A stretch of 64,000 nt of DNA. It comes from Malus domestica. Lineage: Eukaryota; Streptophyta; Magnoliopsida; Rosales; Rosaceae. Every line of letters starts with the position of its first letter. The stretch's first letter is position 1. Location: assembly GCF_042453785.1 (NCBI RefSeq), contig NC_091675.1, positions 4,042,501-4,106,500 of the forward strand, written 5' to 3'. Made by a program: the position numbers and the translations under genes. The notes below the pieces were generated by a model that searched no databases, was not told the origin of the DNA, and saw nothing but the letters and a program-made list of their open reading frames with translations. Positions 1 to 14,301 of the stretch are shown piece by piece.

Positions 1-2870
1 TGACCTAAAACCTAAAAATATTTAGCCCAGAAACAGCTTTCATGCTCCAACCCTTCTAGCCTAAAATTTTAGTCTGAGATTATCAAAGAATGAATTAGGC
101 TATTTTTTTTAAATTAACTTTAAAAAAAATTATGTATCCTAAATTAATTATATGAACATTTTAACCTAAAAATATTTAAATTCTGATACTTTTTGAAAAA
201 TCACTAAATCAATACATGAAAATCATGATAAACCACATAAACTTAATACAAACGACATTTAATAAACCACATAAACTTAGATTTTTTTTTTTACCGTTAG
301 ATTTGATTATACTAATCTAAGCCGTTGGATTCAATAAATATATAAATATAAAACTAAACAAATTTAATTTGAACCTGGACCGTTGGATGAAGAAAAGTAG
401 CCCAACGGCTACTTGATGGTTTGCCAGTGGGGGAACAACCCCACGTGGGTTGGTACAAATTTTTGAGAAAGCCTAGCGCGTGCAGCGCACAGGCGAGTAG
501 GGTGTGGGCAGTGGGCTTCACAGCCCTGGTTTCAGTCTCAGTTGGTGGGGCCCATTTTGCTTTGTGGCCTAAAATTTGGCCGGTATTTGCCCTCCATTTG
601 GGTTTTAGGTTTGGAGATGGTTTAAGGGTTTCCACGTTGGTTCAAAAACATCATAATATTTGAATAAAATGATAAACAAAAAACAATATTATTATTTATA
701 TGAGTCTTGATCTCTTAGTTTAGTAGACAAATTATTCATAATCAATCACTTTTAGATTTGATAAGGTTGAGGTTAAAACACTAAAAACGCATCCAAATTC
801 AAAAATGAATGACCATGCATTTCTTGGTCACTAGGTAAAAAATCTGGATGAGACTATGAACTCTCACTAGTGGGAGAGTTTATATCTTAGCTAGGTTTTC
901 TAGTGGGCGTAGAATTCAATTTTGTGGAGGAGTTTGAGGTACTCGTCTGATTACTTTTAGTGACGATTGAGTTTCTTAGACTATACTGTATCTGAACGTG
1001 TTGACAATGTGCGTGGTGACCGCAACCTCATTTGCACTGCACCTTCAACCAGAAGCGGTTGAGGAACAAGAGGCAACCACCGCTTACGTCTTCAGCTTGG
1101 TGCTTTGAGTTTGAGCATATGTGATGGGATAATCATTTGTGTGTCTGTGTTAAAAATTAAGGATAACGTTGTCCAAATTTTTAAATCAAATTTGTAAACA
1201 AATGATATGATTGTTGATGTTTAGATTGTTATCGCTGATTAACGTGCTTATTTTCTATTGGTGACACATTATTTGATTTGTAATTTTAGTTTAAAATTTT
1301 GATCTTCCTAATATTACCCGTGTCAAAACACTTCTTCTTCAGAGTGCACCATAGTTTAGTTTACATGATGTACGTAGTCCAAAAAAATCATAATATATGG
1401 AAGAAAACGAAAAATAAAAAGATAATATTGATTACAGACCATAACTTTGGAATTTACTCCGCGTTTATACACGAGTCTTGGCGTATGGCCCATTGACGAT
1501 TGGGTTCCAAATTGGGACAAGTCCATACACAAAAATGGAACAAAACCAGTTTTATTTAAAGACTTTTTTTCGAATTTTCGAATTAGAGAGTAAAGGGAGA
1601 GAGAGTAGAGGGAGAGAGAGCAGGGCCCCCTAAACAAAAATTAAATTAATAATTAACCATAATTAAGTAATAATTGCAAATAGATATATAAAATACTATT
1701 ACCACTAGGCAGTGGCAGTGTGGCACTACGGTGAGAGCTTGCGTGCATAAAAAAAAAAAAAAAATCAAATTACAGGATCCCAATGAGGTCACTAATTACA
1801 TAAGCAGAGTAAGAGTTACAATATAAAATATCTCCTTGAAAATGTGAGAGATATTATTAAACTTGGGTAAACGCTAAAGTTCATCTCGTAACTTTGATCA
1901 GTATGCATGCGTTACGACTATCAAGTTTTGAATGTTACAATATGCAAATAAAAAATACAAAATCTGCACAACAGAAAAAATGATAGCGGTGAGTCCCACT
2001 TCACTTCTTTTTATGTATTGTTTTACACTTTCATTTCGAACAAACACTTTACATTCATCGTATTCTACGCATGTATTACGTCTCACATATTATGAAGTGC
2101 ACAATACCTAAACATAAATATACAATTAACTCAAAGGGAAAGATGTTTATCTTCTTACTATCTTATTCTTATCACTAATTGAAGAATCTATACAACATGG
2201 AGTGAAGTGAAGTCCACTTGCACAAGGCAATGCCATTTTGGTCACAAAGAGCCATAAAACACCACCATCATCACCACAATTCTAACCGTTGGATATCCAA
2301 CTCATCAAAAAGCCGATCTTCACAACAATGTCCTTAAGGTAAAAGCTTTGTTCATTTCTCTCCTCCAAGACTATAAGTTACTCATTTTACATAATCAATA
2401 AAAGCGGCAAGCGTTTCCAAATCCTAGTCTGCAAGGGTTTCCTAATTGGTCCAAAAAATCATATTCGGAACAAAATGATAACTAAAAACAATATAATTGG
2501 AGGAGTCTTGATCTCTTAGTTACTTGGAAACCAATGATTCATAGTTATTGACCTTTGAATTTGATATTAAATGTTGAGATTAAAACGCTAAACGCACATC
2601 CAAATTTAAGGGTGGATGACCATGCATTACTTGGTCACTAGGTAAAGAAACTGGATGATCAAGTAAAAAAAAAAAATATTTGGAAAAAAAAAGGGAAAAA
2701 AAGAAAAGAGAATATGATTATTGACCATAACTTTGGAATAGACACCGAGTTTATACACGAGCCTTGGCGTACGGCGAATTGACGATTGGGTTCCAAATTT
2801 GAATCGCCAGCCCATCCATAAAAGGGAACAAAACTTCTTATTCCAAGACTTTATTTCAAATTTTTACATT

Positions 2871-3017
<147 letters not shown>

Positions 3018-3109
3018 GGCCCTCTAAACAAAAATTAAATTAATAATTAACCATTAATTAAGACACGATAAGAAATGATAAAATACTACCACTGCTAGGT
3101 AGGCTTTAC

Positions 3110-3200
3110 GACGAATTTTAAACCACATTATTGCTAGCTTACTGTGAGGTTTATCTCACCCCACTACCCTTTTGGGTAAATAATATAGTTTGTTAAAAAA
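3110..3200 (+). mobile_element. tRNA-derived SINE, 3' part only
   Basis: The text runs from a GAATTTTAAACCACATTATTGC-like stretch, through the 'TGTGAGG...CTCACCCCAC' section, to a short A tail. It matches the 3' half of the SINE copies at 18669-18836 and 40618-40791. The tRNA-like head with its A and B boxes is missing. This is a truncated or eroded copy within the second unit of the tandem duplication. Confidence 0.55.
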
Positions 3201-4011
3201 GAATATAAAAAAATAACATAGAATGGTTGTATTCTCAATATATAAGCGTTACGGCTATCAAGTTTTAAATTTTACTATATATAAACCATAAATATAAAAA
3301 TCTACACAATATGAAAGAGGATAGCGGTGAGTCTCACTTCACTTTTTTCTATGTTTTGTTTTACACTTCCATTTTAAACAAACATTTTACAATCGTCATA
3401 TTCTCAGTACGCATCTATTACGTCTGTCAAATCATAAAACGCACAATATATGAATCATAAAGACACAATCAACTCAAAAGGAAAGATGTTTACCTTCTTA
3501 CTATCTTATCACTAATTGAACAATGTATATAAGATGGAGTGGAGTCCACTCAGCAATGCCATTTTGGTCACAAAGAGCCATAAACACACCATTATCATCA
3601 TCACAATCCCAACCGTTGGTATCCAACATCTCAACATCAAAATCTCATCGCACACAATCAACGGTCATGATCGGGTGAAATCAACGGTCAGGATCGAGTG
3701 AAGAGTTCTTGCACTTGAGTTGGGGATGAGGAAAATATAAAAAACAAAAAAATAGTACCAAAAAAAAAAAAAAATGGTTGAAAAATGGTTGAATTGGCCT
3801 CATGGGGTTTTTATTAGGCGTGTTGGAGGGAATGCGGTTAATTTTTAATTCTCTCTCTAAGCGGTGGTAACTTGACGAAGAAGGGTGCGCAGGTTAAGCG
3901 AATCTGCTTTGTTTTCTAGTGGGCGCAGCTTAATCCAGTCGACAGGGAGGAGAAAGACAGACTTTGAGAGAGAGAGAGAGAGGAGGATTTCGTAATTTCC
4001 ATTGATGATCC

Positions 4012-7000
4012 ATGTCGAAGATGAAGCACCTACTGAGAAAGCTTCACATCGGCGGCGGACTCAATGAGCACCAGAGATTGGCGGAGGCCCGACCCTTGAC
4101 GAGTCCGAGCGCGAATCTGAATCTGCCCGCTTCTTCTCCGGCGTCGTCCACGGGATCCTCTACAATGGGGAGAATCACCGCCGTTGAATCGGTGAGTGAT
4201 CCGACGGCTGGTGGGGAGAGTGGTGGTAGCGGTAGCGGCGGGGGCGTGGGCGTGGATTTCAATTTCTTGGAGGAGGAGTTTCAGGTCCAGTTGGCCCTAG
4301 CGATCAGCGTTTCCGATCCCGATTCGCGCGACGACCCCGAGACGGCTCAGATCGACGCCGCCAAGCGGATTAGCCTCGGCTGCTCGGCGTCTAGTGTCAC
4401 CGACACTCAAGCTCCCTTCGAGATGCTCTCGCTTCGCTACTGGGTACGTTTTTCTCACAGAAATTTTTCTAGGGTTCTTAATTTTCTCGTTTTTAACGAC
4501 TTAGTCTGTGCGAATTGGAGTGGATTAGGTTTTCTGTGAACTTAGGATCTTAATTTCTATGCTGCTATGGTTTGTCATTTTCTTTTGGGATCATTTTCTA
4601 ACTAGGTGAGATGGTACTAGTGTTTGATTGCTTGAATTATGGAATGCTTTGTATTCCTTATGGTGACATTTTCATAACAATTTCGTGTTGAATCATTCAC
4701 GCTAGTCATGTTAGGTGGGCGCTTCTTGGTAGCTTCGGTACCTAATAATGTCCGTAAGATTGGTGCATTCGGTTAAAGGATAACAGTTGGGTTCATATCG
4801 AAATTACTTTATGTTGCATATTGTTGTTTAGTATTGTCAATTGTAATGATTTTAAGGTTTTTAACTAATTGTATATCTATAACTCGCAGAGCCAGAATGT
4901 TGTAGATTATAATGAAAAGGTGGTCGACGGATTTTATGACGTGTATGGAATGACCACAAATTTGCTTAGACAAGGGAAGATGCCATTGTTGGTGGATCTT
5001 AAAGCTGTATCTGTCTCGGAGAATGTTGATTATGACGTTATATTAGTGAACCGTTTGGTTGATCCTGATCTGCATCAACTTGAGAAAAGAGCATCTGCTG
5101 TCTTTTTAGAGTCACGGATTTCTCAACATGGTGTCCTTTTAAGTGGTTTGATTCAGAAAATTGCTGACATTGTTGTTGATAGAATGGGTGGTCCAGTTGC
5201 CGATGCTGATGAAATTTTGAGAAGGTGGAAAGTGAGGAGGTATGAGTTACGGAGTTCGATGAAAACTATCATTCTTCCCCTTGGACTTATTGATGTTGGA
5301 CTTTCACGCCACAGGGCCCTGCTCTTTAAGGTTGTGATGGTTTTCTTAACTTAATTTTTTCATTGTGCACCATGTAACTTACTAGCATCTTCACTGGTTT
5401 TTCTCAAAATCTGACTCTCATCCTTTTTTTTTTCTTTTGGCAAAAAGTTGATGACATTATGGAAAAATTTTGTGAAGTTTTGTTGTCCTTTTGGGGAATT
5501 TTTCTGTGGCTAATGTTTCGTATTTCTGGTTCTAGGTACTGGCTGATAAGATAAACCTTCCATGTATGCTGGTCAAAGGTAGCTACTACACTGGTACTGA
5601 TGATGGAGCTGTAAATTTGATTAAAATTGATAGTGGAAGGTAGTGGCCTCCAGCTCAAAGTTTCTTTTTTTTTGCATAATTTTCTGATAACTTTGGTGCA
5701 TGTAAATTTTGTGATGTAGTCCTTTTTTTTTTTTTGAGAAGAAACGATAACACTTAATTAAAATAATAACATGAATTACAAAATAGTGGATAAGAAATCC
5801 ACCATCCAGCAAGACTAGCTAAGACCTCTCAAGAAGATCTATTTACAAGTACATAACCTCAACCAAAACATTTTACGGCTGCTAACATATCCCACACTAT
5901 ATGAGAAAGAGAATAACCCCTAAACTCATTCAAAACTGATGCCCAGTATCTTATTCTACCCCATAGTTCTGCTACCCCCACTCCATTATAATCCTCAAAA
6001 ACTCTTCTATTACGTTCCAACCAAATGTTCCAAAAAACTGCAACACCAAACAGCCCCACAAAGCTTTAGCTTCCCCCCCCTTTCCTAAAGCCTCAAACTT
6101 GGTGCTTCGGCATGACCCAACTAGCTCTAACTTCCTGAAACAATTTCCACCACAACTGTATTGAGTAGGAACTGTATTGATGTAGTCCCTTGTAGATGAC
6201 ATTTTATGTGCCTTATGCTTGTCACTGAATTGTTAGTTTTACATAATGTCATGCTTGGTCAAGTGGGATTGTAAATAACAGTGGTGAAGTCCCCGGGGGT
6301 GTTTATGAGGGGTTCAGATTATCAGGTGTGGTGGGGGGTGCCATGGGTAAGGGGAGTACCAAAGGTGAGAGCTGCAAGCTCAATCTATAGCTATTATGAT
6401 TTGTTTAGCACAGCTCTTATTCTGATAATGGCAATCTGGATGCTTAATATGCAGATTACCCATGTCCAATATTGTAGGAGATACTCTTTTATTGTTCAAA
6501 ATTTATTAACACCAAGAGGCCCAGACCTATTTACTAGTATCTAGGTTGTTTTTTTTATGTGACTTGCTTGGCATGTGAATCAAACATGAAAATCATAGTC
6601 AAACACGTGTTAGCAGTGTCCTTGTGTCTGAACATTCAATGGTTTTTCTGGGGCTGCCCAACGCCCAATGTGTTTGTCCACAAACTGTAGGTGCTTGGTT
6701 GTTCCTTTAAGACACAGGAACCCAACTATAGTAGGACAAATGTAGTTCAACATACACCAATTTTTCTCTGATTTTTGAACTGCTCTTGAAACCGCTGATG
6801 TTATTTCTGCAAGACATGTTGCTTAATGAAGTTTCTTGGAGTCTTGGATTAAGAGTAATTATGTTTTTTTTTTTGTCCCCGTTGAAAAGGTAAATACTTA
6901 TGTCATTGCGATATCTCTGCAGTTCTTTTCATTTCAGATGTACCTCTACTGATAAGCTGTTGGATTTGAATTTACTATCATGTTTAAGTAATGGATGTTA

Positions 7001-10000
7001 GATTAGAGGTGCATGCTCTTGTTTGCTGCTTTGCTCCTACAATCCCATGCACATTTTTCATCTTGCTAAGGTGAATTAGTGCAGGCTGTAAGATGTCCTG
7101 GATTTATGATGATTAATGGGTTTTTTACTCGCTGTAGTGAGTATATTATTGATTTGATGGGTGCACCTGGAACACTCATTCCTGCCGAGGTGCCTACTAG
7201 TCAGCTCCCGAATTCTTTCTTTGCCATAAGGAGCTTTCAAGATGCCACCGAAATGCCCAAAGATGTGTGTTTGGCTCAAGCTGAGGGCAGTGGAATGTTA
7301 GCAGTTCCTTCTGATCTTGACATAGTTTCTAGAACTGGCAGCTCACGGTCAGAAGAAGCATTGTATGCAGGCAGTCAAACAAAAGATGATAGAAGAATCG
7401 TTGTTGATGAAAACCAAATGGAGAGGTCTAGCAGTGATATGGGGACTGCCCTTAGATCACTTCGTAAATCATGTGAAAGTTCATCGGGTACAACTGAAAA
7501 AGCCACATCTGCGCAGAAAAGGAAAGTGAAAAATGTATCGAAGTATGTCATCAGTGCAGCAAAGAACCCAGAGTTTGCACAAAAACTACATGCTGTCTTG
7601 TTGGAAAGTGGTGCATCACCTCCTGCAGATTTATTTTCAGATATGAATCCTCAATATCTGCATGAAGACAAGTTGCTTGGTCAAATGAATGCAGATGGGA
7701 AACTTGTAGATGATGGGATTCATAATTATTTGGTCCAATTATTATCAGGCAATGAGCAGTCCACTCAAACTGCTGCTGAAGTGAGCTATGCCAATCTTGA
7801 TAACTTGCTGAAACAATCTTCCTTGGATTTAGCTGAGCAACAAAATGAATCAGAGACAAATAAGTTTTCTCTTCTCTTAGATGCTGTTGAGGAGGGATTT
7901 GTAATCGTGTCTGGTGGAACTAGTGAAACAACCCAGATTTGTAATCCTGTTCTTGATAGTCCCCCAATGAACTCCAAAGCTTTTAACGAGTATAAAGAAT
8001 CAGTGAGTAAACCAATGGACAGATGCAATAGTGGCCTGTGTACTAGTTGTGATAGTCACTACGAGAGGTATCCCGCACTGGGGGAAGTTGCAGAGTGGGA
8101 AATTCTATGGGAGGATCTTCAGATTGGTGAACGCATTGGCATTGGTAAGCACAGGTTTAGAATTTTGTTGCTTAAATTTGGAATATTTTGTAAAAACAGG
8201 TTCAATATAATTTCTGGTTTTGTAGGTTCCTATGGCGAGGTATATCGTGCAGATTGGAATGGCACTGTAAGTATTGTTCATCTTATACTTTCCCATATTT
8301 TCTTTGTATCTCTAGCTCTCAAAGTGTTTGTATGATTTCTCTCAAACATCGATATTTTGTCAATAATTGTTGAGATGTCTGTACTCTGAACTGTGATACT
8401 TTTCTGAACGTTAATGCTTAATATGTTGGTTATTCATAGCATGAGACTTGTTATTATTATAATTCTGGAATATGGCTGCTATCGGGTTCTATTATTTACA
8501 AATTGTTTATTGATCTGTGTTGACTTTTTGCATGACAGGAAGTAGCTGTGAAAAAGTTTTTAGATCAAGATTTTTCTGGTGATGCATTAGTTCAGTTTAA
8601 ATGTGAAGTAAGCTCCAATTCTAAACTTTGTATGTGATTTTATGGATGTATTATGAGCCTAAAGTTCAAATTCATTGGTTTTTTTATTAATTGATTCTTG
8701 GTGTTTGTTCATGCAGGTAGAAATTATGTTGAGACTCAGACATCCCAATGTTGTCCTTTTCATGGGGGCAGTTACTCGCCCTCCACATTTCTCTATCCTG
8801 ACAGAGTTTCTTCCCAGGTTAATTTCCCTAGCACTTTTTATTTATTTATCAAATTTTATATAATTCTGAAAGTTGAATGATGAACACAATGTAATTTAAC
8901 ATCATACGAAGTAAAAAATACATTATGTGTATGATGATGTAAACCTAACTAGGCAACAAATAGGCCTTTCAAACAACAAATTCGTTTATAGAGCTAGGAA
9001 ATTTTTTCCAACAAACTAGACATCTACATTCTACAATCCTGTTCCATTATCTGTTTCATCTCATTCTCGTCCTGTTACTTAAACATTCACTTGGTATACA
9101 GGGGGAGTTTATATAGATTGCTGCATCGTCCCAATTCTCAACTTGATGAAAGGAGGCGAATGCGAATGGCTCTTGATGTGGTAAAAACATTTTTGTTTCT
9201 TATTTTGTAGTTTTTCCTTTCTGGTTTCCTTTTGATTCTTAATCAGAGCTCCGTGAAGTTATTCAGGCCAAGGGAATGAATTACCTGCACACTAGCAATC
9301 CTACTGTTGTGCATCGAGACCTAAAGTCTCCAAACCTCCTTGTTGATAAGAATTGGAATGTGAAGGTCAACTCAAACCAAAACTTACATTTTAAGTTATT
9401 CATTGATAATGCTTTTGTGTCTAAAAAAATTGATTTCCATTTTCTCAAATATGTTGTTTATATTATGCAGGTTTGTGACTTTGGGTTGTCACGCACGAAG
9501 CACCATACTTTTCTGTCTTCCAAGTCTACTGCTGGAACGGTAATATTCGTTAAACGTGAATGTTCATATAATATCTGATTACCCTCTCGTATCATCATAG
9601 ATTCTAAGTACCCGTTTGCTTTATGTACTCATTGTATACTATTTGACTGCAGCCCGAATGGATGGCTCCGGAAGTTTTAAGGAATGAACCGGCTAATGAG
9701 AAGTAAGTTGCTGAAAGGTGGATGTATTTTGAAAATTATACACTCTGGAGGTTTTCATAAGCTTTGCATGTTGCCTGCTTTCAGGTGTGATGTGTACAGC
9801 TTCGGTGTTATCTTATGGGAACTGGCTACTTGCTGCGTCCCATGGAAAGGATTGAACCCAATGCAGGTTGTTGGAGCCGTTGGATTCCAAAACAGGCGTC
9901 TTGAAATTCCAGAGGAAATCGATCCAGTGGTTGCCGAGATAATACGTGATTGTTGGCAAACGTGAGTTATGGACTCCCATTGTTTTATACTATAACTGGT

Positions 10001-10162
10001 TTTGGCTAGTTCTACAACTTTGAGTCCTTTTAATTACTACTGGTTTGTTTATTTTGCAGAGAGCCAAACTTACGGCCATCTTTCTCGCAGCTCATGGTTC
10101 GCCTCCGACGCCTTCAACGTTTTGTTGGAAGAACAAACTCTACAAATCAAATGACTGAATAA
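4012..10162 (+). CDS. Raf-like MAP kinase kinase kinase, EDR1 type (group B3), 13 exons, 923 aa
   Basis: Exons: 4012-4443, 4890-5330, 5536-5639, 7138-8144, 8226-8266, 8539-8607, 8717-8817, 9102-9180, 9267-9365, 9471-9539, 9653-9702, 9785-9961, 10060-10162; phases agree and the total is 2772 nt. The N-terminus has a low-complexity Ser/Gly stretch, then the EDR1-type regulatory domain starting near residue 82 ([13 protein letters not shown]) and running through [13 protein letters not shown] and the [10 protein letters not shown] region. The C-terminal kinase shows a glycine loop GIGSYGEV (about 660-667), the VAVKK lysine (~680), HRDLKSPN (catalytic Asp ~776), DFG (794-796) and GTPEWMAPE, so it should be active. 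EDR1-family kinases act in the cytosol in defence, ethylene, sugar or osmotic signalling. From memory the start ([16 protein letters not shown]) resembles At5g11850 more than EDR1 itself; that needs a tree. Intron 3 carries a LINE insertion. Confidence 0.95.
5712..6188 (-). mobile_element. 5'-truncated LINE insertion with target-site duplication (kinase intron 3)
   Basis: The 11-bp direct repeat TGATGTAGTCC occurs at 5712-5722 and 6178-6188. The inserted 455 bp (5723-6177) starts on the plus strand with a 13-base T run, which is a poly(A) tail on the minus strand. The minus strand encodes the end of a plant LINE ORF2 (zf-RVT tail), including [15 protein letters not shown], spread over two reading frames, so it no longer codes. 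It sits inside intron 3 in antisense to the kinase and leaves the splice sites untouched. Insertion by target-primed reverse transcription explains all the features. Confidence 0.9.
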
Positions 10163-12545
10163 CCCAAAAAACAAAAGAAAAAGTTGACCACCGTGTTAAT
10201 AATCGGAAGTTGTTCCTTGTCTCGAAGAGTCGGGGGCAGTAGCAGCGTAAGTTTTTCTCGATGCTGGATTCGGAAGTGTTGGCTCAGTCAAAGTGTGAGC
10301 TCAGCACAACCTGTATACCGAACAGAGTGGGAAATCCTCCTTGAATTTATACTGCATAAGGGGCAGTCGGGAGGTTCCCATTTCCGTTGAAGATGTTCGA
10401 TCAGTCTCTAGCAGTAGTAGTTAGTAGGTTGTATCAATCAATCTGCATGTAAGAAAAAATTGTAGGAAAAAAAAAAAAAAAAGGAAGGAAAAAAGGGGAA
10501 GGAAAAGACTAATAAGTCTTAATTGTGTTGGTGTGGAGATCTCATTTGAGAAATTGTAAACATATGATCTCTGCAGATGCTGTTGTGAAAATCAAAAAGA
10601 GTAAATACATTTGGATGAAAAAAAAAAGAAAGATTTTCTTGCTTATTTGCGATTGTGCATTTACTTGCTTATTTACGAGTCTACGCTACATTTCGACGTC
10701 AATTTGTTACTGAGATAGTGCTATTTCTGTACATATGTACTGTCTATGCAAGCATTTAGAATATAATCCCCTTGACATATGTACATAGTAATGATATAAA
10801 TTGCAAATCTTCGACACACACAAAAATGTCTCATAAATATTTTCAACAAAAGCAGTCCGGTTAGTCCATGACCATCTCATGGGCCTCTGATGAGCCCGTA
10901 TATGGGCACCACATGGGCTTGGACCGGGATAGAAGTTGGAACCACAAAGTAGGGTATTTGCACGGTGAGACGGCCATATGGTCTAGTCGTCGGCACCCAA
11001 GAATGCCAAAACCCTCAACTAGTTACTTCTCACTCTCACGGGAATGGGTTTAACTTTAAATTAAAAAGTTTCGTCTTCTCATCTGTAGTCTCTATTGTCG
11101 GTGCCTACGTCAATGTCGATGCTTACAAACTTGCAATCCTTCCCATAAGCATTGCCCTGCATGCTTGCCTCAATGCTCTCAAATCTCAATAGTCAATACC
11201 GCACGGTCGATGATGGTGGCTGTGGTGGTGGTGTTTGAATTGCTGCATCATGAAAAAGTGAAGCGCCATACATTGTCTTCCAAAAGTTAATCAAAGTTGG
11301 GGTTCAGATTGTGTCGTTATACAATATCATATACCATTTTACATATACGATAACTTCTTATTTTTTACAAGGAAAAAAATGATGAACAAATAAAATTAAC
11401 TTTAGACGTAAAAGTTGGTGTAATAACTTTATAAACTTCAATATGTTATAAATAGGTAAAAGTATTCACATTTTACTTTTGATGGAAGAAGTCGGTTGCA
11501 AACTTTCTCTTACAACAAACCAACCTCAACCGTTTCTATCAAGGAACGGAAAAGAGAGTAGAAAAAAGATATTTATTAAATGAGCATGCTGAATGGGGCC
11601 CACCGAGGGGCATGAATCATTGAGTTTCACAGAGGTTCAAAACAAGAAAACCAACGTCCATAAAGCAAAAATTAAAACTTTAATTAATTAAAATTTTCAT
11701 CCATTATTCATCTTTATGCTTTCCTCTCAGAACTTCAACTTTTTCCGGCACCAACTTCAGTTTCTTCCCAGCTATTGAAATACTCTGCAGGTCTGTTGGC
11801 ATAAAAATCTTTGCTTAAAGCTCCAATCTTTGTGGACCCAGATGCATTTTGTGTGGTTCGGATCTTGTTTTCTTTCAATATTTCAATAAATTGATGGGAA
11901 ACCCATTTGGGTATTTGTCTGTTTGCAATTATAATCTTGGGGAAGTCTAAAAAGATTAAATTTTTAAGCTACCCATTTCCTGCTATTAAGCACGACTGTA
12001 TTGGTTTTTTTTTTTTTTCCCAGCTTAAAGGTGCATTCTAATCTTGGAAGCTGATGCTTTCATTTTTGAGCTATCTTTAAGTGCTTTTTTGGCTGCAAAA
12101 TAATTTCCAGGAAGTAGAAGATCAAAACTATTGGCAGACGTGAGTTAGGCCAGTTGACGCCCTCCACCCGCACCCAAATTAGAATTCACCTCTTCTAGTA
12201 AATTAGAGTAGTTTGGAATACAATATCGTATTATTGTCGAAAAGAAAAAAGATGATCAAACCTCTGAAGCTAACAATGTAAGCATATTTAGATTCTTAAT
12301 ATTTCCACATCCTCTTTGAATCTGTTGTACCTAGTACTATCCAATTTTTAGTTTGTGCATCCTAGATTGGATACTCTTTCTGTTCTTCTAAAGGCGCCTT
12401 TGTTTTCGTTTACTGGCAGATTGAACTGATATGGTAATTGTATTCGGAGACGCAATCAGTATTCTGAAGGATTAGTTTGAACTTTGACATTTGGGATGCT
12501 TAGATAAAGATTGAACAAAGTATATGCCAGGACTTCAGATTTCCT
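10163..12545. other. 3' UTR of the kinase gene, spacer, and 5' leader region of RTH
   Basis: The kinase 3' UTR probably extends a few hundred bases past 10162. From about 11700 the sequence becomes pyrimidine-rich with possible non-coding exon borders (a CTGCAG/GT at about 11790, a polypyrimidine-CAG at about 12020), consistent with a spliced 5' leader for RTH. No other gene or clear mobile element is seen. Confidence 0.5.
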
Positions 12546-13418
12546 ATGATGGAGCTAAAGGAAGCTTATGACATCGAGCGTATGTCCTCTACGCAGAATA
12601 TTCAGCATGAGCTGTGGCCACTCGATGAAATTGATCCGAAGAAGGCAAAGTTTCCTTGCTGTATAGTTTGGACTCCGCTCCCCGTAGTCTCTTGGTTGGC
12701 ACCATTCATCGGACATGTTGGCATTTGCAGGGAGGATGGAGCTATTTTAGATTTTTCTGGTTCCAATTTTGTGAATGTTGATGATTTCACATTTGGTCCC
12801 GTAGCCAGATATCTCCAAATTGATAGAAAACAGGTAATGTGTCGTGTCATTGTTCTTAAATTGTCCCTTTAAGAAGTTGAGTTTTATTTAAAACTTGTTT
12901 AGATCAAATTTTTATGCCCCTTTCGGAGTTCGATGAACAAGCAGTTAGACATAGGCGTCTTGATTTCTTATCATCTTTTTGGTTGTTACGTGCAGTGTTG
13001 TTTTGCCCCAAATCTGGGTGGCCACACTTGCAAGCATGGGTATGAGCATTCAGAGTTTGGGACAGCAATAACGTGGGATGATGCCTTGCGGTCAAGTTCG
13101 CGGTACTTTGAACACAAAACCTACAACCTATTCACTTGCAACTGCCATTCATTTGTGGCCAACTGTCTCAATCGGCTCTGCTATGGCGGATCAATTAGTT
13201 GGAACATGATCAATGTGGCAGGCTTAGTACTGCTCAAGGGGCATTGGGTTGACGCCACATCCGTCTTGAGGTCGTTCCTCCCTTTTGTATTGGTGCTCGC
13301 TATTGGTGTTGCCATGGTTGGATGGCCATTCGTTGTTGTGCTTTTCTCCTTCTCGCTCCTCCTTCTGGTGTGGTTTATACTGGGCAGTTATTGTGTCAAG
13401 ACCTTGTTAGAGTGCTAG
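12546..13418 (+). CDS. RTH: RTE1-homologue (DUF778/TMEM222 family), 2 coding exons, 236 aa
   Basis: Exons 12546-12833 and 12996-13418 join in phase 0. The protein carries the family signature [13 protein letters not shown]...[16 protein letters not shown]...LDFSG, a central TWDDAL block, the Cys-rich [19 protein letters not shown] segment, and two hydrophobic membrane segments near the C-terminus. RTE1 and RTH are ER/Golgi membrane proteins; RTE1 promotes the signalling state of the ETR1 ethylene receptor, and RTH is a modulator of RTE1. The short N-terminus before the core fits RTH better than RTE1, but the assignment within the pair is from memory. Two Met codons open the frame (12546, 12549); either could be used. 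The gene converges with the minus-strand gene ending at 14302. Confidence 0.9.
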
Positions 13419-14301
13419 TTCCCTCACAATGTCGAAAAATTTGAGGTAGTATGCAGGATGTTATGTGGTAATGTTCCTCTGCATGGCTCTAGTTCCTGAT
13501 GCAATTTTGTTATATGTTTTTTGTGAATAACGCTTCTGATGTCAAACTGAGTCAATTTATTCTACTGTAGATGAATGATTTAGAAAGCTTATCGACTTTG
13601 TGCAGTCTGTAACATGCTCGGGTTATGATTCCGAACGAGTCATGGAAACCCATTTGCATCCATAGCTCCAACCGAGTGAACGTTCATAACTGGTCTATTT
13701 GCCAGATGATGAACTTCACGGAGCTATAAACTCAGATTTAATCAAATTGTGTCTCGGCTGCTTCGAATCAATAAAATTCTCTAATTTTCATACTTGGCAT
13801 TAAAGCGAACAAAATTTCTATCAAGTTGATAACAGTGATCATTAGTTGTTGCCCCCCGTTGTGGGGTGATCGAAACATTAGCAAGGTTTTAGTCACATAC
13901 AGACTAATCTTATTACATGTAGCGTCCGGTAAGGCAAGGCCAAAGTTGAGAATTGCTTTGAAAAGCACTAGGACGACGTTTGAGATGAGCAACCAGAGCT
14001 TTGCCCCTCCGGTTACCTTCCGTGCTTATGCGGAGGAAAATTATGCACCGTCGGGAATCTGTGGCCTTCTCAGCACTTCAACTCATGCTCCATACTTGGG
14101 CAACTCATGCTCCATACTTGGGGGCCTTCCAAAGCTTAAAGGCCACTTCGTGCAGAAACCTATCTGCCGGTATTACAAGATTTCCACCATTCTGCATAGA
14201 AAAGAACAAGTTTCAGAGTTCATTTGTAAAAATGCACTAAGCAATTCTAGTGAATGTATCCTAGTTTGGTAAATTCGGAATCTTTGAACTCGACGTGAGA
14301 T
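13419..14301. other. Convergent 3' region between RTH and the minus-strand unknown gene
   Basis: No gene is supported. A short tandem duplication of a CAACTCATGCTCCATACTTGG unit lies near 14080-14125. An open frame across 13826-14272 has no recognisable domain and overlaps the expected 3' UTRs, so I do not call it. Confidence 0.45.

Noticed and set aside
13826-14272. 148-residue open frame between RTH and the unknown gene
   Set aside because: It lies where two convergent 3' UTRs are expected, has no recognisable domain, and contains a local tandem duplication.
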